A stretch of 64,000 bases of DNA from positions 3,102,001 through 3,166,000 of the forward strand of contig NZ_CP040908.1 in assembly GCF_013488205.1 (NCBI RefSeq), read 5' to 3'. Positions 23,938 through 32,884 of the stretch are shown piece by piece; position 1 is the stretch's first letter, and the number at the start of each line of letters is the position of its first letter. A program made the position numbers and the translations under genes. Source of the stretch: Empedobacter falsenii. Its GTDB lineage: Bacteria > Bacteroidota > Bacteroidia > Flavobacteriales > Weeksellaceae. Under the pieces are notes generated by a model that was not told the DNA's origin, did not search any database, and was given only the letters and a program-made list of their open reading frames with translations.

Positions 23938-25119
23938 TTACGCTAAAGCATTTTTGATACGTGTCATTGCTTCTTTCAACTCTTCTACAGACGCCGCATA
24001 CGAAATACGAATACAATTTTTAGATCCGAAAGCCGAACCTGAAACAACCGCAACTTGCGCATGCTCTAATAAATATAAAGCCAAATCATCTGCATTGTTA
24101 ATTGTAACACCATTGTACGTATTTCCGAAAGTTGCCGTAACATCTGGGAACAAATAGAAAGCTCCTTTTGGTTCGTTCACTTTGAACGTTGGAATTTCTC
24201 TTGCCCAACCCAACATCAATTCACGACGTTCTGCAAACGCATCAACCATGTATTGAACTGAACTTGGATCTGCTTCTAAAGCCGTAATTGCTGCACGTTG
24301 CGCAATAGATGTTGCTCCCGAAGTCACTTGCCCTTGTAATGTTTCGCATGCTTTTGCTAACCAAGCTGGCGCTCCAATGAAACCGATTCTCCAACCTGTC
24401 ATCGCGAAAGCTTTTGCTAAACCATTTACAGTTACCGTTTGGTTATAAACTTCTGGGAAAGATGCTATCGAAACATTTTTTTCTCCGTAAACAATGTGCT
24501 CATAAATCTCGTCCGAAATAATAATTACATCTGGATATTTAGCTAAAACAGTCGCTAAACCTTGCAATTCTTCTCTTGTATAAACAGATCCTGATGGATT
24601 ACAAGGAGATGAATAAATAATTGCACGCGTTTTATCTGTAATTGCAGCCTCTAATTGTGCTGGTGTAATTTTGAAATCAGCTTCTAAAGTTCCTTCCACA
24701 AAAACTGGCGTTCCTCCTGATAATTCTACGATATCTGAATAAGAAACCCAATAAGGTGTTGGAATAATTACTTCAGTTCCTTCGTCTACAATTGCTTGTA
24801 AAACATTATAAATAGATTGTTTTGCTCCTGTAGAAACAACAACTTGATTTGCTGTATATTCAATATTGTTATCACGTTTAAACTTTTTACAAATCGTTTC
24901 CTTCAAATCTGCATACCCTGCAATTGGAGGATATCCTGAATAATTTTCGTCGATAGCTTTTTTAGCCGCCTCCTTGATAAAATCTGGTGTATTGAAATCT
25001 GGTTCTCCAATACTTAAACTAATCACATCGATTCCCTGTGATTTTAATTCTCTTGCTTTCGCAGACATTGCAATAGTTGCAGATGGTTTCAAATTCTGTA
25101 AACGCTTTGAAAGTTGCAT
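23938..25119 (-). CDS. Pyridoxal-phosphate-dependent aminotransferase, class I (aspartate aminotransferase type)
   Basis: A 393-residue fold-type I enzyme. It shows LSIGEPDFNTPDFIKEAA and GYPPIAGYADLKETI at the N-terminus, and SSPCNPSGSVYTREEL for carboxylate and phosphate contacts. The PLP-ring Asp/Tyr are in IISDEIYEHIVY, the Schiff-base Lys is in VNGLAKAFAMTGWRIGF, and the substrate Arg is in NCIRISYA near the end. Sequence and length fit the subgroup Ib aspartate/prephenate aminotransferases. Transfer from aspartate to 2-oxoglutarate is the likely main reaction, but the amino-acid preference cannot be fixed from sequence. It is monocistronic. Confidence 0.93.
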   Translation of the reverse strand: MQLSKRLQNLKPSATIAMSAKARELKSQGIDVISLSIGEPDFNTPDFIKEAAKKAIDENYSGYPPIAGYADLKETICKKFKRDNNIEYTANQVVVSTGAKQSIYNVLQAIVDEGTEVIIPTPYWVSYSDIVELSGGTPVFVEGTLEADFKITPAQLEAAITDKTRAIIYSSPCNPSGSVYTREELQGLATVLAKYPDVIIISDEIYEHIVYGEKNVSIASFPEVYNQTVTVNGLAKAFAMTGWRIGFIGAPAWLAKACETLQGQVTSGATSIAQRAAITALEADPSSVQYMVDAFAERRELMLGWAREIPTFKVNEPKGAFYLFPDVTATFGNTYNGVTINNADDLALYLLEHAQVAVVSGSAFGSKNCIRISYAASVEELKEAMTRIKNALA

Positions 25120-25231
25120 AATATTTGTGTGTTATTTGTAATGTAACAATTTATTATTGCGAAGATACTTTTTTCTCCGTAGAATTTTGTTACTTTTAAT
25201 CATTAAAAATCTAAGAATAAAATAAAAAATT

Positions 25232-25732
25232 ATGGCTGAAATTACATTCAAAGGAAATCCTATTCATACAGGCGGAAATTTACCAACAGTTGGTGAAAAA
25301 GCCCCAAGTTTTGCTTTAACAGCAGGCGATTTAAGCGACAAAACATTGGCTGATTATGCTGGAAAAAATGTTGTTTTAAATATTTTCCCAAGTGTTGACA
25401 CTGGTGTTTGTGCGCAATCTGTACGAACTTTCAACAAAGAAGTTTCTTCTGCTGCAAATACAATTGTGTTATGTATTTCGAAAGATTTACCTTTCGCTTT
25501 ATCTCGTTTTTGTGCTGCGGAAGGTTTGGATAATGTAGTCACTTTATCTGATTTCAAAAATGAAGAATTCACAAATGCTTATGGTGTGAAAATGGTTGAT
25601 GGACCATTAAATGGTTTATTTTCTCGCGCAGTTGTGGTAATTAATCCAAATGGAGAAGTTGCTTACACAGAGCAAGTTCCTGAAATTGGACAAGAACCAG
25701 ATTACACACATGCTTTAGCAGCAATTAAGTAA
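25232..25732 (+). CDS. tpx: Thiol peroxidase
   Basis: An atypical 2-Cys peroxiredoxin that reduces hydrogen peroxide and lipid hydroperoxides using thioredoxin. At 166 residues it has the peroxidatic Cys60 in PSVDTGVCAQSVR and the resolving Cys94 in LSRFCAAEGL, matching the Cys61/Cys95 pair of E. coli Tpx. The start MAEITFKGNPIHTGG is the family N-terminus. It is monocistronic, followed by a very strong terminator. Confidence 0.97.
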   Translation: MAEITFKGNPIHTGGNLPTVGEKAPSFALTAGDLSDKTLADYAGKNVVLNIFPSVDTGVCAQSVRTFNKEVSSAANTIVLCISKDLPFALSRFCAAEGLDNVVTLSDFKNEEFTNAYGVKMVDGPLNGLFSRAVVVINPNGEVAYTEQVPEIGQEPDYTHALAAIK

Positions 25733-25751
25733 TCAAAATAGTTTTCAAAAT

Positions 25752-25782
25752 AAAAAGCGTTACCCGATAAGTAACGCTTTTT
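25752..25782. terminator. Bidirectional terminator between tpx and hbd
   Basis: A 12-bp perfect stem (aaaaagcgttac at 25752-25763, gtaacgcttttt at 25771-25782) closes a 7-nt loop between two convergent genes. Confidence 0.92.
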
Positions 25783-25806
25783 GTTTTGACTATTTTGTAA
25801 GATAAA

Positions 25807-26697
25807 TTACTTCGCAAACTGAGCAGCTAATTTTTCTGCTTTCTTCGACTCAGAATAATCATAGAATCCTTCTCCAGACTTCACTCCTTTTTTACCTGCT
25901 GTTACCATGTTTACTAACAATGGACAAGGTGCATACTTTGGATTTTTGAATCCGTCGTACAATACTTCTAAGATTGATAAACAAACGTCCAAACCAATAA
26001 AATCAGCTAATTGTAATGGTCCCATAGGATGAGCCATTCCTAATTTCATTACTTCGTCGATTTCTTTTACGCCCGCAACACCTTCATATAAAGAATAAAT
26101 TGCTTCGTTAATCATTGGCATTAAAATACGATTGGCGATAAAACCAGGATAATCGTTCACTTCAACTGGAACTTTCCCTAATTTTTCTGACATTTCCATA
26201 ATCGCTTTCGTTACTTCATCTGTTGTATCGTAACCACGAATAATTTCGACCAATTTCATCATCGGAACTGGATTCATAAAGTGCATTCCAATCACTTGTT
26301 TTGGACGACTTGTAACAGACGCAATTTTTGTAATCGAAATAGAAGACGTATTTGACGCTAGAATTGCATTTACAGGCGCAGCTTCATCAATTTGTTTGAA
26401 GATTTTCAATTTCAAATCTAAATTTTCTGTTGCAGCTTCTACAACTAAATCCGCATTTTTCACCGCTTCCGCAGTATCCGTAAATGTTGTAATATTATTT
26501 AAAGTTGCTGTTTTATCAGCTTCTGTAATTTTTTCTTTGGCGATCATACGCTCCAAATTTCCAGCGATTGTTTTCAATCCACGCTCCAAACTATCTTGAG
26601 AAACGTCAACCAAATTCACTGCAAATCCTGATTGTGCGAAAACGTGAGCAATTCCGTTACCCATCGTTCCAGCTCCAATAACTGTAATGTTTTTCAT
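25807..26697 (-). CDS. hbd: 3-hydroxybutyryl-CoA dehydrogenase
   Basis: Interconverts acetoacetyl-CoA and 3-hydroxybutyryl-CoA with NAD(P)H. The 296-residue protein has the Rossmann motif VIGAGTMGNGIAHVFAQSG. The catalytic His-Glu dyad lies in IGMHFMNPVPMMKLVEIIRG, followed by the family motif PGFIANRILMPMINEA and the C-terminal dimer domain with GMAHPMGPLQLADFIGLD. Length and layout match the single-domain PaaH/Hbd family rather than the FadB fusion. It probably works with EtfAB, though the cluster is not contiguous. Confidence 0.93.
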   Translation of the reverse strand: MKNITVIGAGTMGNGIAHVFAQSGFAVNLVDVSQDSLERGLKTIAGNLERMIAKEKITEADKTATLNNITTFTDTAEAVKNADLVVEAATENLDLKLKIFKQIDEAAPVNAILASNTSSISITKIASVTSRPKQVIGMHFMNPVPMMKLVEIIRGYDTTDEVTKAIMEMSEKLGKVPVEVNDYPGFIANRILMPMINEAIYSLYEGVAGVKEIDEVMKLGMAHPMGPLQLADFIGLDVCLSILEVLYDGFKNPKYAPCPLLVNMVTAGKKGVKSGEGFYDYSESKKAEKLAAQFAK

Positions 26698-26918
26698 CTT
26701 TTTGTATGTTTGTTTTTATTATTTATGTTTTTTTCGAGATTCGAAGCTCGTTTTGCGAAGTTCGACTTTTTAGGATGAGAAGCTGAAATAAATTCAGCTT
26801 GACAAACTTTCGTCATTCTGAACTTGTTTCAGAACCACATCATATTTTTTGCGAAGTTCGAGATTCGTTTTGCGTTTTGCGTTTTTCAAAATTCGTACTT
26901 CTAAAATCTAACTTCAAT
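26698..26918. repeat. Intergenic segment of short dispersed-repeat fragments
   Basis: 221 bp without a gene. The string ttttgcgaagttcga occurs twice (near 26753 and near 26849), and ttcgagattcg also occurs twice. A segment near 26812 (cgtcattctgaacttg, then tttcagaac) looks like an intergenic repeat I associate with Bacteroidota genomes, by recollection only. The last part (cgtacttct and ctaacttc) resembles the hairpin at 37334-37368. The region looks like an accumulation of decayed interspersed repeats. I see no terminator or promoter that can be trusted in it. Confidence 0.45.
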
Positions 26919-27923
26919 TTATTCTTTCTCGATTGTTTGATTTTTGATGACTTGCTGCTCTTTTTCAAAATAAGCAATAATCTCCAATGCAACTTTCAAT
27001 GCATTTCGTCCATCTTGTAACGAAACTTTGATTGGCGAATTATTCACAATAGAATCTGCAAAACTTTCTAATTCATCCAAAATTGCATTATTTGGTAAAA
27101 CTTCTGGATGTTCGAAACAAATTTCTCTACGATCTCCTTTATCATTTTCCAAAATCATTGCAAATTCGCTTGGATTTTCTGGCGCTTTGTGCATTTTAAT
27201 AATTTCAGTCTTTTTCGTCAAGAAATCAATTGAAATATACGCATTTCGTTGAAAAACACGCATTTTTCGCATATTTTTCATTGACATTCTACTTGTCGAA
27301 ACATTAACCACACAACCATTCTCAAACTCAATTCTAGCATTTGCAATATCAGGCGTATCACTAATCACCGATACTCCAGACGAATGAATTGATTTAATTT
27401 CTGATTTTACAATCGATAAAATCACATCTAAATCATGAATCATCAAATCCAACACAACAGGAACATCTGTTCCGCGCGGATTAAATTCTGCCAAACGGTG
27501 CGTTTCTATAAACAATGGTTCTTCGATAAAAGGTGCAGCCGCTGTAAATGCAGGATTGAAACGCTCTACGTGTCCAACTTGCGCTTTCAAACCTTTTTCA
27601 TTTGTCAATTTCAACAAATGATCTGCCTCTTCTAAGGTATGCGTAACTGGTTTTTCGATGAAAAAATGTTTATTTTTTTCGATCACTTTCAATGCAACTT
27701 CATAATGTGATAACGTTGGTGTCACAATATCAACAACATCAACAGCATCAATTAATTCGTCCATCGAACTAAAATATTTATACCCAAATTCAGCTTCAAC
27801 TTTCTTTCCATTTTCTTCAAAAGAATCAAAGAAGCCAATTAATTCGTATCTTTCCGATTGATTTAATAACTTTAAATGGATTTTTCCAAGGTGCCCAGCA
27901 CCGATCACTCCTACTTTTAACAT
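26919..27923 (-). CDS. Gfo/Idh/MocA family oxidoreductase
   Basis: A 334-residue NAD(P)-dependent sugar or polyol dehydrogenase family member. The N-terminal Rossmann motif is VGVIGAGHLGKIHLKLLN, the conserved EKP motif is in FFIEKPVTHTLEEAD, and the substrate-domain start is GHVERFNPAF. The segment PVVLDLMIHDLDVILSIV contains the candidate catalytic His. The substrate is unknown. The order hbd then Gfo/Idh/MocA on the same strand is broken by the repeat-rich gap, so co-transcription is doubtful. It is divergent from pcm. Confidence 0.9.
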   Translation of the reverse strand: MLKVGVIGAGHLGKIHLKLLNQSERYELIGFFDSFEENGKKVEAEFGYKYFSSMDELIDAVDVVDIVTPTLSHYEVALKVIEKNKHFFIEKPVTHTLEEADHLLKLTNEKGLKAQVGHVERFNPAFTAAAPFIEEPLFIETHRLAEFNPRGTDVPVVLDLMIHDLDVILSIVKSEIKSIHSSGVSVISDTPDIANARIEFENGCVVNVSTSRMSMKNMRKMRVFQRNAYISIDFLTKKTEIIKMHKAPENPSEFAMILENDKGDRREICFEHPEVLPNNAILDELESFADSIVNNSPIKVSLQDGRNALKVALEIIAYFEKEQQVIKNQTIEKE

Positions 27924-27994
27924 TTGGTAGATTTTGCCGTTAAAATTAATGAGAATAAGTTGTATTTAATGCATTTTTGTAAAAATTTTGGAAT

Positions 27995-28642
27995 ATGTCT
28001 GTAGACGATTTTAAACACAGAGGACGACGCAAAATGTTGGTTGATTTGTTGCGCTCGAAAGGAATTGAAGATGAAAACGTGCTGGAAGCTATTAATTTAG
28101 TACCACGACATTTGTTTTTGGATAGCGCTTTTACGGAATTCGCATATCGTGACGAAGCGTTTCCCATTGCTGCTGGACAAACAATTTCGCATCCGTTTAC
28201 AGTTGCTTTTCAGACACAATTATTAGATATTCAGCCAAATGAAAAAGTCTTAGAAATCGGAACTGGTTCGGGTTATCAAACTGCTGTTTTGGTTGCTTTA
28301 GGTGTTGAAGTTTTTACGATTGAAAGACAAAAAGATTTGTTTGATTTCTCAAAAATCATGTTGAAAAAAATCAATTTCGAGCCACGTTATCAAACGTATG
28401 GAGATGGTTACAAAGGTTTACCTTCTTTTGCTCCTTTTGATAAAATTATTGTAACTGCAGGCGCACCAGAAATTCCGGAAGAATTAAAAAAACAATTGAA
28501 TATTGGTGGAATAATGGTGATTCCTGTTGGTGAACAATCGCAACGAATGATTGTCATTATGAGATTATCAGAAGATCAATTTGAGCATTACGAATTTGGA
28601 GATTTCAAATTTGTGCCAATGTTAGAAAGTCGAGATAAATAG
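27995..28642 (+). CDS. pcm: Protein-L-isoaspartate O-methyltransferase
   Basis: Repairs isoaspartyl damage in aged proteins by SAM-dependent methylation. The 215-residue protein shows the family N-terminus (RGRRKMLVDLLRSKGIEDENVLEAI, then VPRHLFLD). The substrate loop AGQTISHPFTVAFQTQLL, motif I VLEIGTGSGYQTAVL, and FDKIIVTAGAPEIPEEL with GGIMVIPVG complete the pattern. It is divergent from the oxidoreductase gene with 71 bp between them and ends in a strong shared terminator. Confidence 0.96.
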   Translation: MSVDDFKHRGRRKMLVDLLRSKGIEDENVLEAINLVPRHLFLDSAFTEFAYRDEAFPIAAGQTISHPFTVAFQTQLLDIQPNEKVLEIGTGSGYQTAVLVALGVEVFTIERQKDLFDFSKIMLKKINFEPRYQTYGDGYKGLPSFAPFDKIIVTAGAPEIPEELKKQLNIGGIMVIPVGEQSQRMIVIMRLSEDQFEHYEFGDFKFVPMLESRDK

Positions 28643-28646
28643 AATA

Positions 28647-28679
28647 AAAAACTCCAACTAATATTTAGTTGGAGTTTTT
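28647..28679. terminator. Bidirectional terminator between pcm and the PepSY-like gene
   Basis: A 14-bp perfect stem (aaaaactccaacta at 28647-28660, tagttggagttttt at 28666-28679) closes a 5-nt loop. Confidence 0.92.
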
Positions 28680-28697
28680 CTTTGAATATATTTTTTA

Positions 28698-29126
28698 TTA
28701 ATCATCAATTTTCTTAAAATTTCCGTTTTTATCAAATTTTAATTCAAGTCCATTGTTCAATTTCACTTCAATTTCTTTTCGGTCTCTTTCAATTTTTGTG
28801 ATTGTAGTATTCGGAAAACTTCTTTTCACATAATTCGAAATTTTAGCTGGAATAAATCCTGTTGGAATAGCATTTCGTTTTCCATCAACTTCTTTCCAAG
28901 CTCCGTCTCCGTCAAATTCTACCTTTGTTCCATTTGCCAAATACACTTTATATTCTTTCGAAAAATAATCGTCGTCCAACATCACAGAACCAACTTGTTT
29001 TGCTCCAAAATACTTATTGATAAATTGCTGTCCTGTTTTTGGAACTTGGTTATATTTTATCGCTTTATCTTGAGCAAAAGAAATCAACGTTGCACTTAAC
29101 ATGATAACACTTAAAAACTTTTTCAT
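28698..29126 (-). CDS. PepSY-like (DUF2874) periplasmic protein
   Basis: From ATG 29126 the protein has 142 residues; the 12-residue extension upstream lacks a signal-peptide start and was dropped. The signal peptide is MKKFLSVIMLSATLISFAQ. The mature part holds two similar halves (KAIKYNQVPKTGQQFINKYFG through VEFDGDGAWKEVDG, and IPTGFIPAKISNYVKRSFP through LKFDKNGNFKKID). This is the doubled PepSY-like/BLIP-like fold of the PF11396 family. It lies directly downstream of a response regulator-histidine kinase pair on the same strand. It may therefore be a periplasmic accessory or target of that system (inference). Confidence 0.85.
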   Translation of the reverse strand: MKKFLSVIMLSATLISFAQDKAIKYNQVPKTGQQFINKYFGAKQVGSVMLDDDYFSKEYKVYLANGTKVEFDGDGAWKEVDGKRNAIPTGFIPAKISNYVKRSFPNTTITKIERDRKEIEVKLNNGLELKFDKNGNFKKIDD

Positions 29127-29190
29127 TTTGTTTGATTTTATAATTATAAGACAAAGTTGCAAAGTGAATTAGGAAAGATTTGGGAATAAT

Positions 29191-30465
29191 TTATTTTTTC
29201 AGAATAAATTGATGAAAAGGAAACTCATAATTGTAATCTAACTTTAGATTTTGTTGATTTCTGATAATCGTGTCCACAATTGAAAGCCCCAGTCCATTAT
29301 TACCATCGCTTGTTCCTTGTTTATAAAAACGACTAAAAATAAGATTCGAATCCAACGTTGCGTTTTTTCCTGTATTCGAAATTATAAATTGATTTGAATC
29401 ACTTTCTATCTTAATAATTTTCTCTTCACTATTATGTTTGATCGCATTTCTAATCAAATTTGAAATTAAAATTCGCGCCAAATCGATATTAAAATCAAGG
29501 ATAAAATCTGCTTTAAAATTCGTTTCTAATTTAATTTCTTCTGCTTCTAAAATATCTTCATAATCTTCGATCAAATCTTTTGTCAAAGTTGTAAAATTAA
29601 CTTCAACATTATTTTTGTATTGATTATTCTCGATTCGAGACAACATTAACAACGACTTATTAAGATTCACCATTCGCCAAAGAGTTTGTTTTGTTTCTAC
29701 TAAACTCATCACTTCTTTTTCTTTTAAATCTGAATTTTCTATTAGCAAATCAAGCTTATTTAGTGCAATCGTCAAAGGCGTTTGCAATTCGTGCGAAGCA
29801 TTTTCGATGAATAATTTTTGCGAGTTAAAAACCTCATCATTTCGATTAATCATTCGCTCAATTTCTTTTTGCAAATAAGAAAACTCTTTCACATTCGTTT
29901 CGACAAGTTTTGGTTTTTCGTTATTTCCCACTTCATATTTTCTTAATTGAGAAATAATTTGCCCAAAAGGTTTGAAGGCTTTTTTCAATCCAAAATGATT
30001 AATCAACAATATACTAATCAAGATAAAAAAATACAACGCAATCAAAGAAAGAGACAAATCATAAATCAATTCATCTTCTTCGACGGTTGAAGTTCTAATT
30101 TCTAATGAATACGGATGATTTTCTTTGTCATAAAAACCAGTTCTCAATACACGATAAGGCTCCATATCATCATCGTATCCCATGTAAACTAACTCATTTG
30201 AAAAATGATTTCTTTCATCATATTTACTTGGATCAACTTTGGTAATTTTGAATTGACTTAATCCAAATTCAGTTGTATTTAATAAATTCGGATCGCGATA
30301 AGCTTCTCGAATAATTTCAATTTTTTGATTCTTCAACCCGTCATCTACATTGTCATAAACTTCATCCAAAATCAAGGAATGAAAAAGAAATGCCCAAATC
30401 GCAATAATGATAAGCAGCCAAAATGTAAGGTAACGAAATGTATAATTTTTTAGTGATATTTTCAT
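29191..30465 (-). CDS. Sensor histidine kinase
   Basis: A 424-residue inner-membrane sensor. The first membrane helix is at about 13-32, a periplasmic segment of about 105 residues follows, and the second helix is at about 137-158. The HisKA dimer domain has the phospho-acceptor His in ENASHELQTPLTIAL (about residue 224). The ATPase domain has the N-box LIRNAIKHNS and the G-boxes NTGKNATLD and GLGLSIVDTII. The HATPase domain is short and ends shortly after the last G-box. It pairs with the response regulator 1 bp upstream. The signal is unknown. Confidence 0.94.
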   Translation of the reverse strand: MKISLKNYTFRYLTFWLLIIIAIWAFLFHSLILDEVYDNVDDGLKNQKIEIIREAYRDPNLLNTTEFGLSQFKITKVDPSKYDERNHFSNELVYMGYDDDMEPYRVLRTGFYDKENHPYSLEIRTSTVEEDELIYDLSLSLIALYFFILISILLINHFGLKKAFKPFGQIISQLRKYEVGNNEKPKLVETNVKEFSYLQKEIERMINRNDEVFNSQKLFIENASHELQTPLTIALNKLDLLIENSDLKEKEVMSLVETKQTLWRMVNLNKSLLMLSRIENNQYKNNVEVNFTTLTKDLIEDYEDILEAEEIKLETNFKADFILDFNIDLARILISNLIRNAIKHNSEEKIIKIESDSNQFIISNTGKNATLDSNLIFSRFYKQGTSDGNNGLGLSIVDTIIRNQQNLKLDYNYEFPFHQFILKK

Positions 30466-30466
30466 G

Positions 30467-31138
30467 TTAAATCAACTTATAACCAATCCCATAAACCGCC
30501 TGTAAATCGGCTTCAGAATTCGCTTCTTTCATTTTTTTTCTTAGATTCTTTATTTGCGAATAAATAAAATCTAAATTATCTGACAGCTCAATATGATCTC
30601 CCCAAACACTTTCTGCTAAAGTCGTTTTCTGAAAAACACGTTCGGGTCTCAACATAAAATAATACAGCAAATCATATTCCTTTCTATTCAATTTCAGTTC
30701 GATATTATTTACTTTAACCAAACGATCTTCGGGAAAAATTTGAATATTTTTATAACTCAAAATATCTTCTCCTTTTTGTAGATTTTTGCGCAAAGCAACT
30801 TTAATTCGAGCCAATAATTCAGCAAAATGAAATGGTTTCGCCAAATAATCATCCGCGCCAACCAATAATCCTTCTACTTTATCATCAACCGAATCTTTTG
30901 CCGACAAAATAATCACCGAAGTTTCTTTATGAAGATTCTTCAATTCCTTCAACAAAGGCATCCCATCACCATCTGGCAACATCATATCCAATAAAATGCA
31001 ATCATAATCGAACGAAATTATTTTATCCAAAGCTTGCTGATAATTATCCGCAGTTTCGACAATCATCTTTTCCTTTTCTAAAAACTCAACAATCGTTTCT
31101 TGCAATTTTATTTCATCTTCTACGACTAAAATCTTCAT
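30467..31138 (-). CDS. OmpR-family response regulator
   Basis: A 223-residue DNA-binding response regulator. The receiver domain has acidic residues VVEDE at 5-9, the phospho-acceptor Asp51 in DCILLDMMLPDGDG, a Ser in the VIILSAKD switch, and Lys in YLAKPFHFAEL. The C-terminal winged helix contains LKLNRKEYDLLYYFMLRPERVFQKTTLAESVWG and ends VYGIGYKLI. It is the first gene of a unit with the histidine kinase and the PepSY-like protein, and divergent from the threonine aldolase gene (93 bp). Confidence 0.95.
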   Translation of the reverse strand: MKILVVEDEIKLQETIVEFLEKEKMIVETADNYQQALDKIISFDYDCILLDMMLPDGDGMPLLKELKNLHKETSVIILSAKDSVDDKVEGLLVGADDYLAKPFHFAELLARIKVALRKNLQKGEDILSYKNIQIFPEDRLVKVNNIELKLNRKEYDLLYYFMLRPERVFQKTTLAESVWGDHIELSDNLDFIYSQIKNLRKKMKEANSEADLQAVYGIGYKLI

Positions 31139-31231
31139 AATTCAGTTTAAATAATTGGTAAAAATAGATAGTAAAATAGGAAAGAATTAGGAAAACTCCT
31201 ACTTTTATTCTCAAAATTTAAGATTTCAATT

Positions 31232-32248
31232 TTGAAAAAATATAGCTTTAAAAATGATTATAGCGAAGGCGCTCACCCAGCAATTTTGCAACGATTAATC
31301 GATACAAATTTAGAACAAACAATTGGTTATGGCGAAGATGAATTTTGCAATGAAGCAAGAGAATTGATCAAAAAATATCTGAAAAAAGATGCTGCAATTC
31401 ATTTTGTTTCTGGTGGAACACAAGCCAATTTAATTGTAATTTCTTCTATTCTAAAACCACACGAATCTGTAATTGCAGCCGAAAGCGGGCATATTGCTGT
31501 TCACGAAACGGGCGCGATAGAAGCAACAGGTCATAAAGTAAATACCATTGCGACGGATAATGGAAAAATAACTCCTGAGCAAATTTCGGTTGTTCTTGCC
31601 ACGCACACGGACGAGCACATGGTAAAGCCAAAATTGGTTTATATTTCTAATTCTACGGAAGTTGGAAGTGTTTATTCGAAAAAGGAATTGCAAGAACTTT
31701 ATCATTTTTGCCAAGAGAATAATTTATATCTTTTCGTCGATGGCGCGCGTTTAGCTTCTGCTTTAACTTCTTCTAAATGTGATTTAAGCTTAGAAGATAT
31801 GGCGAATTTTACAGATGTTTTTTACATTGGGGGGACTAAAAATGGTGCACTTTTAGGTGAAGCAATTGTGATAAATAACTTGAAATTGGATGAAGATTTT
31901 CGTTATCATATCAAGCAAAAAGGCGGAATGTTAGCGAAAGGACGTTTAATTGGAATACAGTTTTCGGAAATGTTTCGAGATGATTTATTTTTCGAGATGG
32001 GAAAACACGCTAATCAAATGGCAGAAAAATTAGCAAATGCTATTTCAGCAAAAGGTCACTACTTTTTGACAGAACCATCTTCCAATCAAATTTTCCCTAT
32101 TTTACCAAATTCAATTATCGAAAAACTACAACAAGATTTTGAGTTTTATATTTGGCAAAAAATTGATGATCAAAATTCTGCAATTAGATTGGTTACTTCT
32201 TGGATAACGCCAGAGGAACAGGTAGAAAATTTTATCAAATCAATATAA
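31232..32248 (+). CDS. Low-specificity L-threonine aldolase
   Basis: Cleaves threonine or allo-threonine to glycine and acetaldehyde. The 338-residue PLP enzyme starts at TTG 31232; no in-frame ATG keeps the conserved N-terminus MKKYSFKNDYSEGAHPAIL, so TTG is chosen. Family features are IGYGEDEFCNEA, HFVSGGTQANLI, the Asp in LFVDGARLASAL, and the Schiff-base Lys in DVFYIGGTKNGALLGEA. It is monocistronic, ending in a shared terminator. Confidence 0.92.
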   Translation: MKKYSFKNDYSEGAHPAILQRLIDTNLEQTIGYGEDEFCNEARELIKKYLKKDAAIHFVSGGTQANLIVISSILKPHESVIAAESGHIAVHETGAIEATGHKVNTIATDNGKITPEQISVVLATHTDEHMVKPKLVYISNSTEVGSVYSKKELQELYHFCQENNLYLFVDGARLASALTSSKCDLSLEDMANFTDVFYIGGTKNGALLGEAIVINNLKLDEDFRYHIKQKGGMLAKGRLIGIQFSEMFRDDLFFEMGKHANQMAEKLANAISAKGHYFLTEPSSNQIFPILPNSIIEKLQQDFEFYIWQKIDDQNSAIRLVTSWITPEEQVENFIKSI

Positions 32249-32253
32249 AAAAT

Positions 32254-32281
32254 AAAGGATCCATAAATTATTGGATCCTTT
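32254..32281. terminator. Bidirectional terminator
   Basis: Arms aaaggatcca (32254-32263) and tggatccttt (32272-32281) with an 8-nt loop lie between the threonine aldolase gene and the convergent small secreted-protein gene. Confidence 0.85.
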
Positions 32282-32285
32282 TATT

Positions 32286-32795
32286 TTAATAATAATCTTT
32301 CACATTTTTCAAACGCTCTTTATCTCGTTTATATTGAGACTTTCTGATTTCTTTTTTACGTTTCATCAAATTTTTATCGTAAGAATAATTACGTTCTATT
32401 CGCTTGATATCTCTTTCATATTCGTCTTCTAAACGCTCTAATCGATTATCAATTCTATCTTTGTAATAATCGTCACGATGAGAATTTGACCATTTGTAAC
32501 GTTGATTATCATTTAAGATTTTATCAATATCACGTTGTAAATTGTAAGAAATCTCTCTGTTTCTTCTACCTTTTTCGTAACCAGATAAATTGCGATCTCT
32601 TCCAACTCTTTCGAAATCTTTACTTGCTTGTTTTTTTAAGGCTATTATTTTATTTTTTTGACTTGATGATATCTCATAATAGTCTGATCGTTCAATTAAA
32701 ACATCGACATTTCTATTATTCCCATCATTTGGTCTGTTTTGCGCGTAACTTGACATTGTAAACAACGCAAAACCAAAAATTAAAAACTTCTTCAT
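32286..32795 (-). CDS. Small secreted charged helical protein
   Basis: 169 residues with signal peptide MKKFLIFGFALFTMSSYAQ. The mature part is extremely charged (Arg, Lys, Asp, Glu) and predicted almost fully helical, with stretches such as RLERLEDEYERDIKRIERNY. This resembles Spy/CpxP-like or DUF4890-like periplasmic helical proteins of Bacteroidota, but no LTxxQ motif is clear (SSSQKNKIIAL is the nearest). The function is unknown, and a periplasmic chaperone-like role is only a guess. It is monocistronic. Confidence 0.75.
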   Translation of the reverse strand: MKKFLIFGFALFTMSSYAQNRPNDGNNRNVDVLIERSDYYEISSSQKNKIIALKKQASKDFERVGRDRNLSGYEKGRRNREISYNLQRDIDKILNDNQRYKWSNSHRDDYYKDRIDNRLERLEDEYERDIKRIERNYSYDKNLMKRKKEIRKSQYKRDKERLKNVKDYY

Positions 32796-32884
32796 ATTCT
32801 AAACTTTCATTTAAACAATGCAAAGCCCGTGCTGAAATGAATAAATTTTTAATAATTATACATAATCAACAAGTAATCAGCTTA

